DNA of 49,516 nt, taken from Candidatus Poribacteria bacterium. GTDB lineage: Bacteria; Poribacteria; WGA-4E; WGA-3G. Made by a program: the position numbers and the translations under genes. Below, piece by piece: positions 41,716-49,516 of the stretch. The stretch is taken from the NCBI GenBank assembly GCA_028820845.1, contig JAPPII010000073.1, positions 1 through 49,516 on the forward strand. The letters are read 5' to 3'. The notes under the pieces were generated by a model. It worked only from the letters and a program-made list of their open reading frames with translations, did no database searches and was not told the DNA's origin. Numbering within the stretch: position 1 is the stretch's first letter; each line of letters begins with the position of its first letter.

Positions 41716-42861
41716 ATGAAAATTGCTACAATTGAACAGTTCTTCCCACGTCGTCGGACGCGTCTGGTCAAGATTACGACAGATACCGGTATTATCGGTT
41801 GGGGTGAAACCACGCTTGAAGGTAAACCCAAAAGTACTTGTGCGGCTGTTGAGGAGCTCGCTGATTATTTTATCGGTAAAGATCCGCTACGGATTGAGCA
41901 TCATTGGCAGCACGTCTATCGCTCGGCTTTCTTCCGAGGTGGAAACATCCTCATGTCTGCTTTGTCCGGTATTGATCAGGCATTGTGGGACATTGCTGGT
42001 AAATACCACGATGTCCCTACCTATCAATTGTTGGGTGGTGCTGTACGTGACCGTATCCGCGTTTATGCGCACTGGGGCATCGGGAGTTTAACAGACGAAG
42101 GCAAAGCCGCTGCGAAAGCGCGTCTCGAATTTTTACAACAAAAAGGTGGCTACACAGCGTTTAAGACAGGTCCCGGTGGCAAGTGGCGTGGACATGAACC
42201 TCCCGCGGTTATTGACGAATTTGTAGAACGTGCGTATCTCATGCGCGAGTGGGTGGGACCGGATGTCGAACTTGCGTTTGATTTTCACGGTAAGATGACC
42301 CCTGCGCTCGCTATTGAAATTTGTCATGAACTTAAAGGCATGCGTCCGATGTTCGTTGAGGAACCGATTCCGCAAGAGAATGTAGATGCGCTGAAACTGA
42401 TTTCTGACCATGTGCCGTTTCCGATTGCGACGGGTGAACGCCTGCTGACGCGTTGGGGGTTCCGCGAGATTTTTGAGAAACAGGTGGTCGCTTACTTACA
42501 ACCCGATACCTCTCACGCTGGTGGTATTACGGAACTCAAGAAAATTGCGAACATGGCGGAGGTTTACTATATGCACATTGCACCGCATTGCGCTATTGGA
42601 CCGGTTGCTTTTTCTGCCTCCCTTCATGTTGATGCGGTTGTGCCGAATTTCCTAATTCAAGAGCAAATTGATGCCGGTTTGGGCGACGGTTTGTTTACTG
42701 AGGAGTGGCAGGTTACAGATGGTCACATCGAATTGCCGACAAAACCGGGACTTGGGTTTGAGATTAACACGCAAGAGGCTGAACAGACGCTTGACACCTA
42801 TACGGAGGAGTTAGGCGGCGAATACTATTACGATACAGATGGCAGTGTCGCTGATTGGTAA
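41716..42861 (+). CDS. Enolase-superfamily sugar-acid dehydratase, D-galactonate dehydratase-like
   Basis: A 381-residue enzyme with D189 and H191 (AFDFHGK), E215 (VEEP), E241 (TGER), H291 (APHCAIGPV) and K150, which reproduce the D-galactonate dehydratase site better than the gene at 7662. It would make 2-keto-3-deoxygalactonate. The in-frame upstream start at 41662 lies in repeat DNA; the ATG at 41716 matches the family N-terminus, but has only a distant AGGAT as Shine-Dalgarno. The C-terminal EYYYDTDGSVADW recurs as a remnant at 44984-45022. It converges with the WD40 gene, 1 bp apart. Confidence 0.92.
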   Translation: MKIATIEQFFPRRRTRLVKITTDTGIIGWGETTLEGKPKSTCAAVEELADYFIGKDPLRIEHHWQHVYRSAFFRGGNILMSALSGIDQALWDIAGKYHDVPTYQLLGGAVRDRIRVYAHWGIGSLTDEGKAAAKARLEFLQQKGGYTAFKTGPGGKWRGHEPPAVIDEFVERAYLMREWVGPDVELAFDFHGKMTPALAIEICHELKGMRPMFVEEPIPQENVDALKLISDHVPFPIATGERLLTRWGFREIFEKQVVAYLQPDTSHAGGITELKKIANMAEVYYMHIAPHCAIGPVAFSASLHVDAVVPNFLIQEQIDAGLGDGLFTEEWQVTDGHIELPTKPGLGFEINTQEAEQTLDTYTEELGGEYYYDTDGSVADW

Positions 42862-42862
42862 A

Positions 42863-44959
42863 TCAGTTATCAGTTTTTGGATGTTGAAGGGCGTTTATGT
42901 CCCACAGCAGCACCGTGCCGTCCGCACTCCCACTGGCAAGTATCCTCCCATCTGTACTCCACGATAGGCCCCTTATCCTATCCGCGTGTCCTGTGAAGGT
43001 CGCTTTATGTGCATCGATTAATTTCAATATAACGGAGACTTTAACGAAGGCTTCGGATATAACGGAGATAGGTAAAGTTTTATTTTTTCTGAAAGGTGTT
43101 TTCGGTACAGCCGTAAGCGTTGGGACCTCCCATAAACTCACCTTTCCGTACACATCTCCGCTGGCAAGGAGCGTTCCATCTGAGTTGAACGCTACACAAT
43201 TACTTGAAATACCTGTAAGGATTGGCTTGGGGTTAACACGTGGGAGGTCCCATAAAAACGTCTCGTTACTCCAACTTGTACTGGCAAGGAGTGTTCCGTC
43301 CGCATTCAACGATATACTATGAACATGGTCACCACGTAGTGATTCTGAGAAAATTACTTTTCCTGTTCCGTTTTCCATGTCCCGTAAACGCAAGGCATGG
43401 CTGCCCTCACTGGCACTTGCAAGGCGTGTGCCATCCGCGTTCAAAGCGACACTATGGACTTCCTCTCTATGCCCGATAAGGGTTGCTTTAAGTGTAGGCG
43501 TAGTGTTTGTAAAATCCCATAAACGCACTGTGCCGTGCTCACTTCCACTGGCGAGGTGTGTGCCATCTGCACTCCACGAGACGCTGCTAATTCTCCTTCC
43601 TGATGGACTTCTGTCCGATATTTTTTCCGTGAGCAATCCGATTTCCTTTGTACTTTTGACATCCCATAACCGTAGTCCATCCGCCTGGCCTGTAGCGATC
43701 AGCGTGCCTTCTGGGTTTAACGCCACACTCTCAATGACATGCTTCCACGAGTGTGTCGGTGTGGTTCTCAAAGTTGCGATGTGTGTAGCCGTTGTGACAT
43801 CCCATAAATGTAGCGTATCTGTCCAAATCGCACTTGCGAGGCGTTTGCCATCCGCACTCAACGATACACTCGTAACACTGCCAGTATAGCCTATGAGAGT
43901 CTTTTTAAGAGTAGTGTTTTGGAGTTCCCAGAAACGGACATCCGAGCCGCTAGTGGCAAGGTGTGTGCCATCCGTGCTCCACGAAAGACTCGTGATCCCT
44001 TCTGTATTTGCTCTAAAAATGTTTTTGAGCGTAGGTATAACGTCTGTCATGTTCCACAAACGGACGATTCCGTCGGAATATCCAACGGCAAGTACTCTCC
44101 CATCCTGACTCCATGAGATACTGCTAACAGGTGATCTTGAGTAACCTCCTTCTGGTATCTCATCTCCTCCAAGTGTTGCTATTTGGGTAGCATTTTCGAC
44201 ATCCCATAAAAACCATGCGTATTTGCTGCCGATCTCTGCGATGCCACCTGCGGCAAGGCGTGTGCCGTCTGGGTTTAGCGATACGCATTTCTCGCCGGGA
44301 CCGAATCCTGGGAGGGTTGCTTTCAGTGTGGCAGTTTTGACATCCCATATCTCTATCGTGTCTTCGTGCCAACTGCCACTGGCAAGTAGTCTTGCATCCC
44401 CGCTCAAAGATATGCTCCCCACCTTCTCTCTATGTCGTGGTGCTTTAAAGGTTGCTTTCAATGTGGCAGTTTTGACATCCCATAGGCGAATCTCGTGGAA
44501 ATCCGAGCTCACGAGAAGCGTACCGTCCGTGCTGAGTGCGACAAGATCGGGTATCATGTGTTCGCCGTGATGTTCAGTCAAGTTGATTTTGAGCGTAGCC
44601 GTTGAGACATCCCACAAACGGATCCCGTCGTCGCTTGCACTGGCGAGTAGCGTGCCATCTCCACTCCACGTTATACTCGCGGCTTCGTCTCTCTGTCCTG
44701 TGAGGAATGCCTGTTCTTGATATGTTTCAGTGTCATACAGCCATACCCCTGCGCTGGTGGCTACGGCGAATACATTGCCATCTGGTGCATAAGCGATTTC
44801 TGTTATCGTACCCTTACCGAGACGGGCTTTGGCACCTGGAGGTAGACTGAGTTGGGTAGGCGCGGGATATTGTGCAAAGGCGGTGCTCATAAGCGCGCAT
44901 GAAGTTAGCAGTAATGTGGATATGAAAAGAAGTGCCTTTTTTTCTTTCATGCTATTCAT
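42863..44959 (-). CDS. Exported WD40 repeat protein
   Basis: A 698-residue protein with a signal peptide (KKALLFISTLLLTSCALMSTAFAQ; cleavage after AFA, or a lipobox LTSC). The remainder is a run of about 14 WD40 repeats from residue 50 to the end, most with the pattern S-SWS-DGT-LASGS-D--V-LWD. It would fold into two seven-bladed propellers or one larger assembly, a surface for protein contacts outside the cytosol. The start is either 44959 or the ATG at 44950; neither has a good SD. The gene lies between an intact dehydratase and a 3' remnant of a second copy, which suggests it came in with a duplication or insertion. Confidence 0.9.
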   Translation of the reverse strand: MNSMKEKKALLFISTLLLTSCALMSTAFAQYPAPTQLSLPPGAKARLGKGTITEIAYAPDGNVFAVATSAGVWLYDTETYQEQAFLTGQRDEAASITWSGDGTLLASASDDGIRLWDVSTATLKINLTEHHGEHMIPDLVALSTDGTLLVSSDFHEIRLWDVKTATLKATFKAPRHREKVGSISLSGDARLLASGSWHEDTIEIWDVKTATLKATLPGFGPGEKCVSLNPDGTRLAAGGIAEIGSKYAWFLWDVENATQIATLGGDEIPEGGYSRSPVSSISWSQDGRVLAVGYSDGIVRLWNMTDVIPTLKNIFRANTEGITSLSWSTDGTHLATSGSDVRFWELQNTTLKKTLIGYTGSVTSVSLSADGKRLASAIWTDTLHLWDVTTATHIATLRTTPTHSWKHVIESVALNPEGTLIATGQADGLRLWDVKSTKEIGLLTEKISDRSPSGRRISSVSWSADGTHLASGSEHGTVRLWDFTNTTPTLKATLIGHREEVHSVALNADGTRLASASEGSHALRLRDMENGTGKVIFSESLRGDHVHSISLNADGTLLASTSWSNETFLWDLPRVNPKPILTGISSNCVAFNSDGTLLASGDVYGKVSLWEVPTLTAVPKTPFRKNKTLPISVISEAFVKVSVILKLIDAHKATFTGHADRIRGLSWSTDGRILASGSADGTVLLWDINALQHPKTDN

Positions 44960-44983
44960 GGTTTGTCAACACTTTCAGGGCAG

Positions 44984-45022
44984 TTCTATTATGATACCGA
45001 CGGCAGTGCCGCGGATTGGTAG
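44984..45022 (+). pseudogene. 3' remnant of an enolase-superfamily dehydratase gene
   Basis: This reads FYYDTDGSAADW then a TAG stop, nearly the same as the C-terminus EYYYDTDGSVADW of the intact dehydratase ending at 42861, and the following bases (AGTTATCA) also match. Upstream similarity stops abruptly at about 44983, where the WD40 gene's 5' region begins. I infer a decayed or truncated copy. Confidence 0.75.
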
Positions 45023-45041
45023 AGATTAGTTATCAATTACA

Positions 45042-45529
45042 CTAATTCTCATAAACAATTTTTCCGTTTACTCTTGCCCATTTTTCCGAAAACCCCACAT
45101 GTGAAATATTATTCCGGCTACGATCCAATTGCTGTTCTGTTTTCGCGGCAACGATTTCTGGTTCGAGTTCAAAAATTACTTTTACTTTCGTTTGATTTGA
45201 TGAATAGAATATGGCCAAGTAGATTTTATTATTTCTCCAAATTCTATGCAAGGATTCCTGACGCTTTTCAGGAGGATCTCTAAACATCCTATCAAGCTGC
45301 CCGGATCCTCCTTCCTTACATGATAGATATTCATATAAAATCGTGGAATCGTGAGGATCATGGGCATCCGCATTGCGCTTTGAGATAATAAGTTCGTGAC
45401 CTAAAATGTCAGCAATAATCATTTCTTTCACAAGCCCTGGCTGCAAAAGGTTATCAATTCCAACGTTCGGGCTAATTCTGATGCTTTCACTACAAGTTCA
45501 ATTATTTCGCCATATACTTTGTTACTCAC
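45042..45529 (-). pseudogene. Frameshifted putative type II restriction endonuclease gene
   Basis: Starts at GTG 45529, overlapping the methyltransferase stop by the sequence GTGAGTAA. The first frame encodes VSNKVYGEIIELVVKAS; between about 45470 and 45500 the coding potential moves to another frame (RISPNVGIDNLLQPGLVKE), which runs to 45042. A one- or two-base indel would restore about 160 residues. HDPHDSTILYEYLSCKEG looks like a PD-(D/E)XK nuclease site, with a Ser-Cys-Lys reminiscent of NgoMIV-type enzymes. The pairing and overlap with a DNA methyltransferase support a restriction-modification unit, now inactivated, or a sequencing error. Confidence 0.65.
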
Positions 45530-46325
45530 GATTAAACTCCAAAATTTGTTGATTATAGTGAAGTTCGCGTAATCTTTCTTCACCGGCTCTGACAAAATCT
45601 TGATTAATTTCAAACGCGATGAAATCTCGTCCATGCCGTTTACACACCGCTGGGCAGGTACCTACGCCTGCAAAGGGGTCTAAAACTATATCTCCAGGTG
45701 ATGAACTTGCTAAGACAATCCGCTCAATTAACTGTTCGGGTTTCTGGATTGTATTAAGTGCCTCTCGACACACTAATTCTTTAGATTTATAGGTCAATTG
45801 CTTTATATCGCCCCAGACATTGCCGGGATTTTTCCCTTTTGTGTTGAATTTTGTTTTCCCGAATTTACCTCCCGTTACGGATGGCACACGTTCGCACCGA
45901 AGCCGATGCTCTAACTCAACAAGTTGCTTGACTCTAATAGCATCTAAGTTATAACAGCGCGGTTTCTTTCCCTTAATGAAATAGCAGATAATATCATAGT
46001 TATTGGTGTAATTAATACGTCCTTGCGCGAGTCGACTCGGTTGATACCACACGATCTTTGAACGAAGATTCAAAAATTGCCGGTAGTCTATAAAGTCGAT
46101 GCAGTCGGGTTTCCCGAATAGGTAAAGTGCCCCACCCACCTTGAGTTTTGGCGTGAATTTTTCGATGAGTGAAAGATTAAATTCTTGGATTGAGGCAATC
46201 CTATCCCACGCCTCGTCTGTTACTCCATAAGGTCCATCGCACACAATTAGGTCGACAGAGTCATCTTCTATTTCTTTGATCAGGTGAAACGTATCACCAC
46301 AGTAGATAGTGTTGCGTTTTAGCAT
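45522..46325 (-). CDS. DNA methyltransferase (beta-class, N6-adenine or N4-cytosine)
   Basis: A 267-residue site-specific methyltransferase. Motif IV near the N-terminus reads CDGPYG at 29-34 (variant of DPPY), and the AdoMet motif I DIVLDPFAGVGT lies near the C-terminus (about 213-224), an order typical of the beta class. KPEQLIERIVLASSSPGD (about 195) is the usual motif X-like lead-in. The central region (about 100-185) is the likely target-recognition segment. The gene is AT-rich compared with its neighbours, suggesting transfer. It overlaps the frameshifted endonuclease gene, with which it formed a restriction-modification unit. No SD is visible. Confidence 0.92.
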   Translation of the reverse strand: MLKRNTIYCGDTFHLIKEIEDDSVDLIVCDGPYGVTDEAWDRIASIQEFNLSLIEKFTPKLKVGGALYLFGKPDCIDFIDYRQFLNLRSKIVWYQPSRLAQGRINYTNNYDIICYFIKGKKPRCYNLDAIRVKQLVELEHRLRCERVPSVTGGKFGKTKFNTKGKNPGNVWGDIKQLTYKSKELVCREALNTIQKPEQLIERIVLASSSPGDIVLDPFAGVGTCPAVCKRHGRDFIAFEINQDFVRAGEERLRELHYNQQILEFNRE

Positions 46326-46435
46326 AATATCAAAAAATTTCGATGCGTTCGGCGATATCCTCTAATATGTTTGCTTATACAAGTATCATCCCATTTTGGA
46401 ATTTCAAAATCTCAATAATTTTCCCAATTTAAACA

Positions 46436-46744
46436 CTACCGAGTATCTTTAGTCCAGAATTCGATAGTGTCACCATCGGAATCTATGATTTCACAAGAGG
46501 TCATATTCATTTTTCCAAGGTATTTTCCAGGATCAAGCCGAAAGGAAAATGTTCTTGGTTCAAGAATATAGGTCCAAATACCTTCTTCCACGATCAAATA
46601 TTCTTGGGGATCAGACCATTCATTAATCTTGAGTTCTTGGGTTCCTGATACCCTTACTTCTTCCCAACCGTCATTTTTAAGATATTCAAATTGATGGTAT
46701 CTGTTTAGTATCGACCGAGTTTTTTGGTCGCTTACAGATAGCAT
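46436..46744 (-). CDS. Small hypothetical protein
   Basis: A 102-residue acidic protein with no recognised family, signal or membrane segment: LKNDGWEEVRVSGTQELKINEW and YLIVEEGIWTYILEPRTFSFRLDPGKYLGKM suggest a small beta-rich fold. It lies upstream of the methyltransferase on the same strand, about 110 bp apart, in the AT-rich block, so it may be a passenger of the same acquired segment. The start at 46744 has no clear Shine-Dalgarno and follows a short heptamer array. Confidence 0.6.
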   Translation of the reverse strand: MLSVSDQKTRSILNRYHQFEYLKNDGWEEVRVSGTQELKINEWSDPQEYLIVEEGIWTYILEPRTFSFRLDPGKYLGKMNMTSCEIIDSDGDTIEFWTKDTR

Positions 46745-46756
46745 ACCCTAAAATTC

Positions 46757-46777
46757 ACAGTTGACAGTCAATAGTTG
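46757..46777. repeat. Short heptamer array
   Basis: ACAGTTG, ACAGTCA, ATAGTTG in register; marks the upstream edge of the small hypothetical gene. Confidence 0.5.
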
Positions 46778-46884
46778 CGTAAACTCTGCACAGAAGAAGA
46801 TGTTTGTCCACTCATACCTGCCAGTGAAGTGCTATACCTACAGAAAATTTGGATTAGTTCTATAGCATTCTCCAATGTTCCTGC

Positions 46885-47709
46885 TTACACCGGAACCATC
46901 ATCCCGTCTTGGAATCTCCGATCAGGCCCTCGCTTTGCCTCTTCAAGGATGTGTATTGCCAATGCAATCCCTCCTCTTTTATCTATTTTGTCGTCTGCGT
47001 TGCTGGTGTTGTAATTCTTTGCAGGCTCAATACAATTCTGACACCCTGACCGGCATTCACAACTTTCAGCGATTTCAATTCCTTTTCTCAGCACATCTTG
47101 CCAGACGCTGAAAAGTTTTTTAGCAACACCAATACCACCAGCGTAATTTTCGTAGTAATACGTAGTTGGTGCGTCACCGATTTTTGAATAGGTACTTGTG
47201 TCAAATCGGTCCGCCGGAATGACGAACATTCCTCCAACACGGATGATATGCTCCAGTGCACTGATCCCGTCAGTGGTTCTTTCACTCGGTGGAACATTTA
47301 TCCAAAAGGCATGCAAATTGGGTAGATAGTATGCATCATTAGTTTGGTGCAGTTCCCTTGGATCGCCTGTGCGCTCATCTACTATTCTGTAGCCTGAGAA
47401 ATTCATCGTGAGGTTTACTACCCCATAGTACACCTCAATTTCACCATAAGTGACTCCGTCGAAAAAGTTTGTTGGTGTCAGCACTGTTTAAAAACTTGGA
47501 TCTGTTCTAAGACTGTGCTCAGTATCAGTCAAGACGACTGCATCTGCCTCATGGGCATGTACAGAGTACTTTCGACCAAAGAAAGTGAAAATGGCCCCAA
47601 TGTAAGCTTCCCGAAACCTCCGCATCTCCGAAATTTGTCCGAGTTTCTCGTTCCCTCCACAGGTATTGGCAGCTGCCAAAGTCGTCTCCATCGTGCCCAA
47701 CGCAATCAC
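46885..47709 (-). pseudogene. C-terminal remnant of a DUF1998 (MrfA/YprA- or DISARM-type) helicase
   Basis: One reading frame interrupted by an in-frame TAA at 47488-47490. Before the stop, FREAYIGAIFTFFGRKYSVHAHEADAVVL matches the segment preceding DUF1998 in MrfA/YprA helicases. After it come APTTYYYENYAGGIGVAKKLF and the zinc motif CECRSGCQNC, the DUF1998 signature. DUF1998 occurs in MrfA (DNA-crosslink repair) and in DISARM DrmB. The helicase core is absent; upstream 47710-48198 shows no trace of it. With the broken restriction unit nearby it looks like the rest of a defence or repair locus. Confidence 0.8.
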
Positions 47710-48198
47710 ATTGCGTGTTGTTTATGGGTTTAGGTGAGTTTGACGCGTGCCGCACGTGCAGCCGGTCAAACCATTTATCAACTCAAAGAAAGTTTACTTG
47801 AGGATTACATACGAAAACAACTTCACAAACCTACTATTTCTGTCAATATTGCGTAAGTCCTAGTCCATAAGGAGTTCTTTTGTTGAATAGTGGATTAAGG
47901 CAGATAAAATTAACGCCTTCTGTTATCATTTCGCTTACGATTGCAAATTACCACCACGCCAAAGTAACTTTTATACGTAGCAAGACTGACGCAAAGTTAT
48001 ACAATTTCTAAGCGTTTATATTGCATTAACCTTTCGTGGATGCAAAGGCTCACAGTCTCTGCAACAAGCATGCACAAACTAAAGTTTATGCTACAATTTC
48101 AATCAGAAAGGGTATTATACTATTCCTAAGAGGTTACATTGCATTTATAGGAACAAGACTGGACAGGCTAACAGCCTATGCTACAATTGGAGATGTTC
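47710..48198. other. Gene-free stretch with degenerate REP-like copies
   Basis: No supported gene in 489 bases. A 40-codon plus-strand frame at 47734-47856 (starting GTG, ending in a TAA) looks moderately protein-like, but has no SD, so I do not call it. Degenerate copies of the REP palindrome lie at 48072-48096 (GCACAAACTAAAGTTTATG-CTACAA) and 48163-48186 (ACAGGCTAACAGCCTATG-CTACAA). Confidence 0.55.
48072..48186. repeat. Two degenerate REP-like palindromes
   Basis: Both copies keep the CTACAA tail. In the first the central spacer is shortened; in the second the stem is AGGCT-AAC-AGCCT, so stem bases changed on both sides. They follow the same architecture as the copies at 14346, 36107 and 37057. 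Confidence 0.7.
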
Positions 48199-48945
48199 CT
48201 AAACCACTTGTTTCCGATTTGCGACGTAAGGCGGCTCCAGCATCAACTTCTGATCCTCATCTGCCATCAGATTGCGGAGTTCGTCGTCGTATCTGCCTTG
48301 CCCCCATGACGAGTGACCGGGTGAGTACTTGAACAGAATTGAACGTCGTTCATGGGAAGCAGTCCAAGGAAGGGTGCCGTGCGTCAATGCTTCTGTGAAG
48401 ATGACGACATCTCCTGCTTTCTGATGTACCGGTGCCATGCAGATTTTGTTCTCCTCAACGGGTCGGAAATCGTCTGGACACCGATAATTACTCTTGTGGC
48501 TTCCGGGAATACAGCAGAAACCTCCGTGTCCTGGCAGCATATCGGTCAATGCCCATGATGCGACGGTTAAGCCGTTATACATCCGGTCATTCCGAAAGAC
48601 GTAGTACTGCGCTGGGTCGTAAGGCGTACCGCCGCCGTGGAGCCTTCCGCCTGGATTTCCCTCTATCATCAAGATGCCGTAGACGTGATCGAGTCGGAAT
48701 TTTGGACCGACGATCTCTGCTAAGAACGGCATGATGCGCGGATGGTTGAGGAGTTTTCGGAATGCGTTGTTCTCCCAACTCAAGAATCCACCGAATCTCT
48801 GTGAATAAACATCATCGTCGACGGGATCGGGGTACTCTTGTGCGTCGATTAGGGCATTCAATTCAGCGAGTTCGTCTGTTCCCAAGACGTTTTCGATGTT
48901 AATATATCCCCAAAGGTCAAACAGGTATTTTTCTTCAGCGTTCAT
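48199..48945 (-). CDS. PhyH-family protein with an HxG iron motif
   Basis: A 248-residue member of the phytanoyl-CoA dioxygenase family. The first metal motif reads RLHGGG: H103 is present, but the usual Asp two residues later is G105. The distal His is H189 (LTHGTLPW) and the 2-oxoglutarate Arg is R200/R201. GFCCIPGSHKSN (about 142-153) is the family signature. An HxG or HxA site is found in Fe(II)/2-oxoglutarate halogenases; another possibility is that a different residue (D110 of TPYDP) binds the metal. GGAGGT is 7 nt before the ATG at 48945, so upstream starts in frame are rejected. NIPSNAP lies upstream on the same strand. Confidence 0.88.
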   Translation of the reverse strand: MNAEEKYLFDLWGYINIENVLGTDELAELNALIDAQEYPDPVDDDVYSQRFGGFLSWENNAFRKLLNHPRIMPFLAEIVGPKFRLDHVYGILMIEGNPGGRLHGGGTPYDPAQYYVFRNDRMYNGLTVASWALTDMLPGHGGFCCIPGSHKSNYRCPDDFRPVEENKICMAPVHQKAGDVVIFTEALTHGTLPWTASHERRSILFKYSPGHSSWGQGRYDDELRNLMADEDQKLMLEPPYVANRKQVV

Positions 48946-49000
48946 CAGGGTACCTCCGTTTTGGACTTTTAACGAGGTTGAAAAATAACAGTTTGTGCGA

Positions 49001-49324
49001 CTATTGATGTGCCGAGCGAGAAGTGGGTTCGAGGCGTGTGACGACGATTTTTTCCCTATCAATTAGTTCGCCGACGCGCGGTGAAATTTCGTTTAACCAC
49101 CGATCATCTTCATAAACGGCTGCGTAGAGTTGTTCGCGTTGTGCTTCGCTCTCGAAGCGGCGGATCCAGACGTAAAGATCGTCCTCTTCTTCACCGATGA
49201 AGCTGCCGATGACGACCATCCCTTTAGAAATTTGGAAGGGGATGACAGTCTCTTCCATGTATTTGACCCAATTCTCGCGTTGACCGGGTTGTGTTCTGTA
49301 TTGCCGTAGTTCAAAAAAAGCCAT
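49001..49324 (-). CDS. NIPSNAP family protein
   Basis: A 107-residue single-domain NIPSNAP protein (dimeric alpha/beta barrel, ABM-like fold). Family features: FELRQYRTQPGQRENWVKYMEE at the start, and GSFIGEEEDDLYVWIRRFES (about 41-60). Bacterial members are often encoded beside catabolic enzymes, function unclear. AAGGAG is 7 nt before the ATG. It lies 55 bp upstream of the HxG PhyH gene on the same strand, so they are probably co-transcribed. NIPSNAP-PhyH pairing suggests a common substrate, as an inference. Confidence 0.92.
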   Translation of the reverse strand: MAFFELRQYRTQPGQRENWVKYMEETVIPFQISKGMVVIGSFIGEEEDDLYVWIRRFESEAQREQLYAAVYEDDRWLNEISPRVGELIDREKIVVTRLEPTSRSAHQ

Positions 49325-49343
49325 AAAAAATCTCCTTTTTAGT

Positions 49344-49371
49344 GTTATCGGTTATTGGTTTTCAGTTATTT
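49344..49371. repeat. Heptamer-phased repeat array
   Basis: GTTATCG, GTTATTG, GTTTTCA, GTTATTT in register, 19 bp upstream of the NIPSNAP start codon. Bases 49372-49516 show nothing else that I can support. Confidence 0.65.
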
Positions 49372-49516
49372 GTGCAATTTACATCCGTATTCCAATCCAT
49401 TTCCTTTTCACGTCTTTAGGAATGTGGAGTATAGGTTCTATCATAAACTCGAGAATAATCCTACGCAATAAGTAGTTTTGGACATAGGCAATTTCAGTTT
49501 TCTTAATGTTATCACG

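Noticed and set aside
47734-47856. 40-codon plus-strand frame (GTG start)
   Set aside because: Somewhat protein-like but lacks an SD and homology I can recognise, and lies in a stretch with degenerate repeats and a gene remnant.

Overview
The window has no rRNA or tRNA gene that I can see, is of moderate G+C and is densely coding on both strands. The gene set points to Candidatus Poribacteria or a close relative: three phytanoyl-CoA dioxygenase family enzymes, three enolase-superfamily sugar-acid dehydratases, a sulfatase, a sialate O-acetylesterase, Gfo/Idh/MocA and FAH-family enzymes, a DMFase-like protein, Uma2, LamG, WD40 and TonB proteins. This lineage call is inferred from gene content, not from a marker gene.

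Layout. 0.1-7.6 kb: a protein of unknown function, threonine synthase, Uma2 nuclease, RecD2 helicase and a secreted acetylesterase. 7.6-14.3 kb: a galactonate-dehydratase-like enzyme, a TrpD2-like protein (minus), a rhamnonate-dehydratase-like enzyme, then a SurA-like chaperone coupled to a TPR protein. 14.4-16.3 kb: two related lipoproteins rich in Met-Met-Asp-Asp repeats, the second a c-type cytochrome P460-like protein, each with a good sigma70-type promoter, a long structured leader and a terminator. 16.3-24.4 kb (minus): alpha-amylase family enzyme, IPT/LysM lipoprotein, two secreted or anchored unknowns, and FAH, Gfo/Idh/MocA and Ldh2 enzymes. 24.6-34.3 kb: TonB-dependent receptor, PhyH, DMFase-like protein, B12-binding radical SAM, DUF169, SDR, Zn-alcohol dehydrogenase and a YjjX-like NTPase. 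34.4-45 kb: lipoprotein, orphan ABC-2 permease, amidohydrolase, PhyH, LamG, glycerate kinase, sulfatase, a third dehydratase and a WD40 protein. 45-47.7 kb: an AT-rich decayed defence patch with a DNA methyltransferase, a frameshifted putative restriction endonuclease and a C-terminal remnant of a DUF1998 helicase. 48.2-49.3 kb: PhyH and NIPSNAP.

Together the catabolic genes fit stepwise use of sulfated or acetylated glycans and sugar acids: deacetylation and desulfation, dehydration of aldonic acids, FAH/SDR/Ldh2/Gfo steps and glycerate phosphorylation, with uptake through the TonB receptor. This is inference from families.

Three signals stand out. (1) Many intergenic gaps carry degenerate repeats phased at seven bases, and similar sequence has apparently entered the recD2 reading frame. 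(2) Three genes have a -10 box ending exactly 7 nt before the ATG and no Shine-Dalgarno, which predicts leaderless mRNAs; other genes have normal SD-led starts. (3) The Met/Asp-repeat lipoprotein and P460-like cytochrome pair looks like an undescribed envelope metal or electron-transfer module. Several families of palindromic, multi-hairpin repeats also occur.
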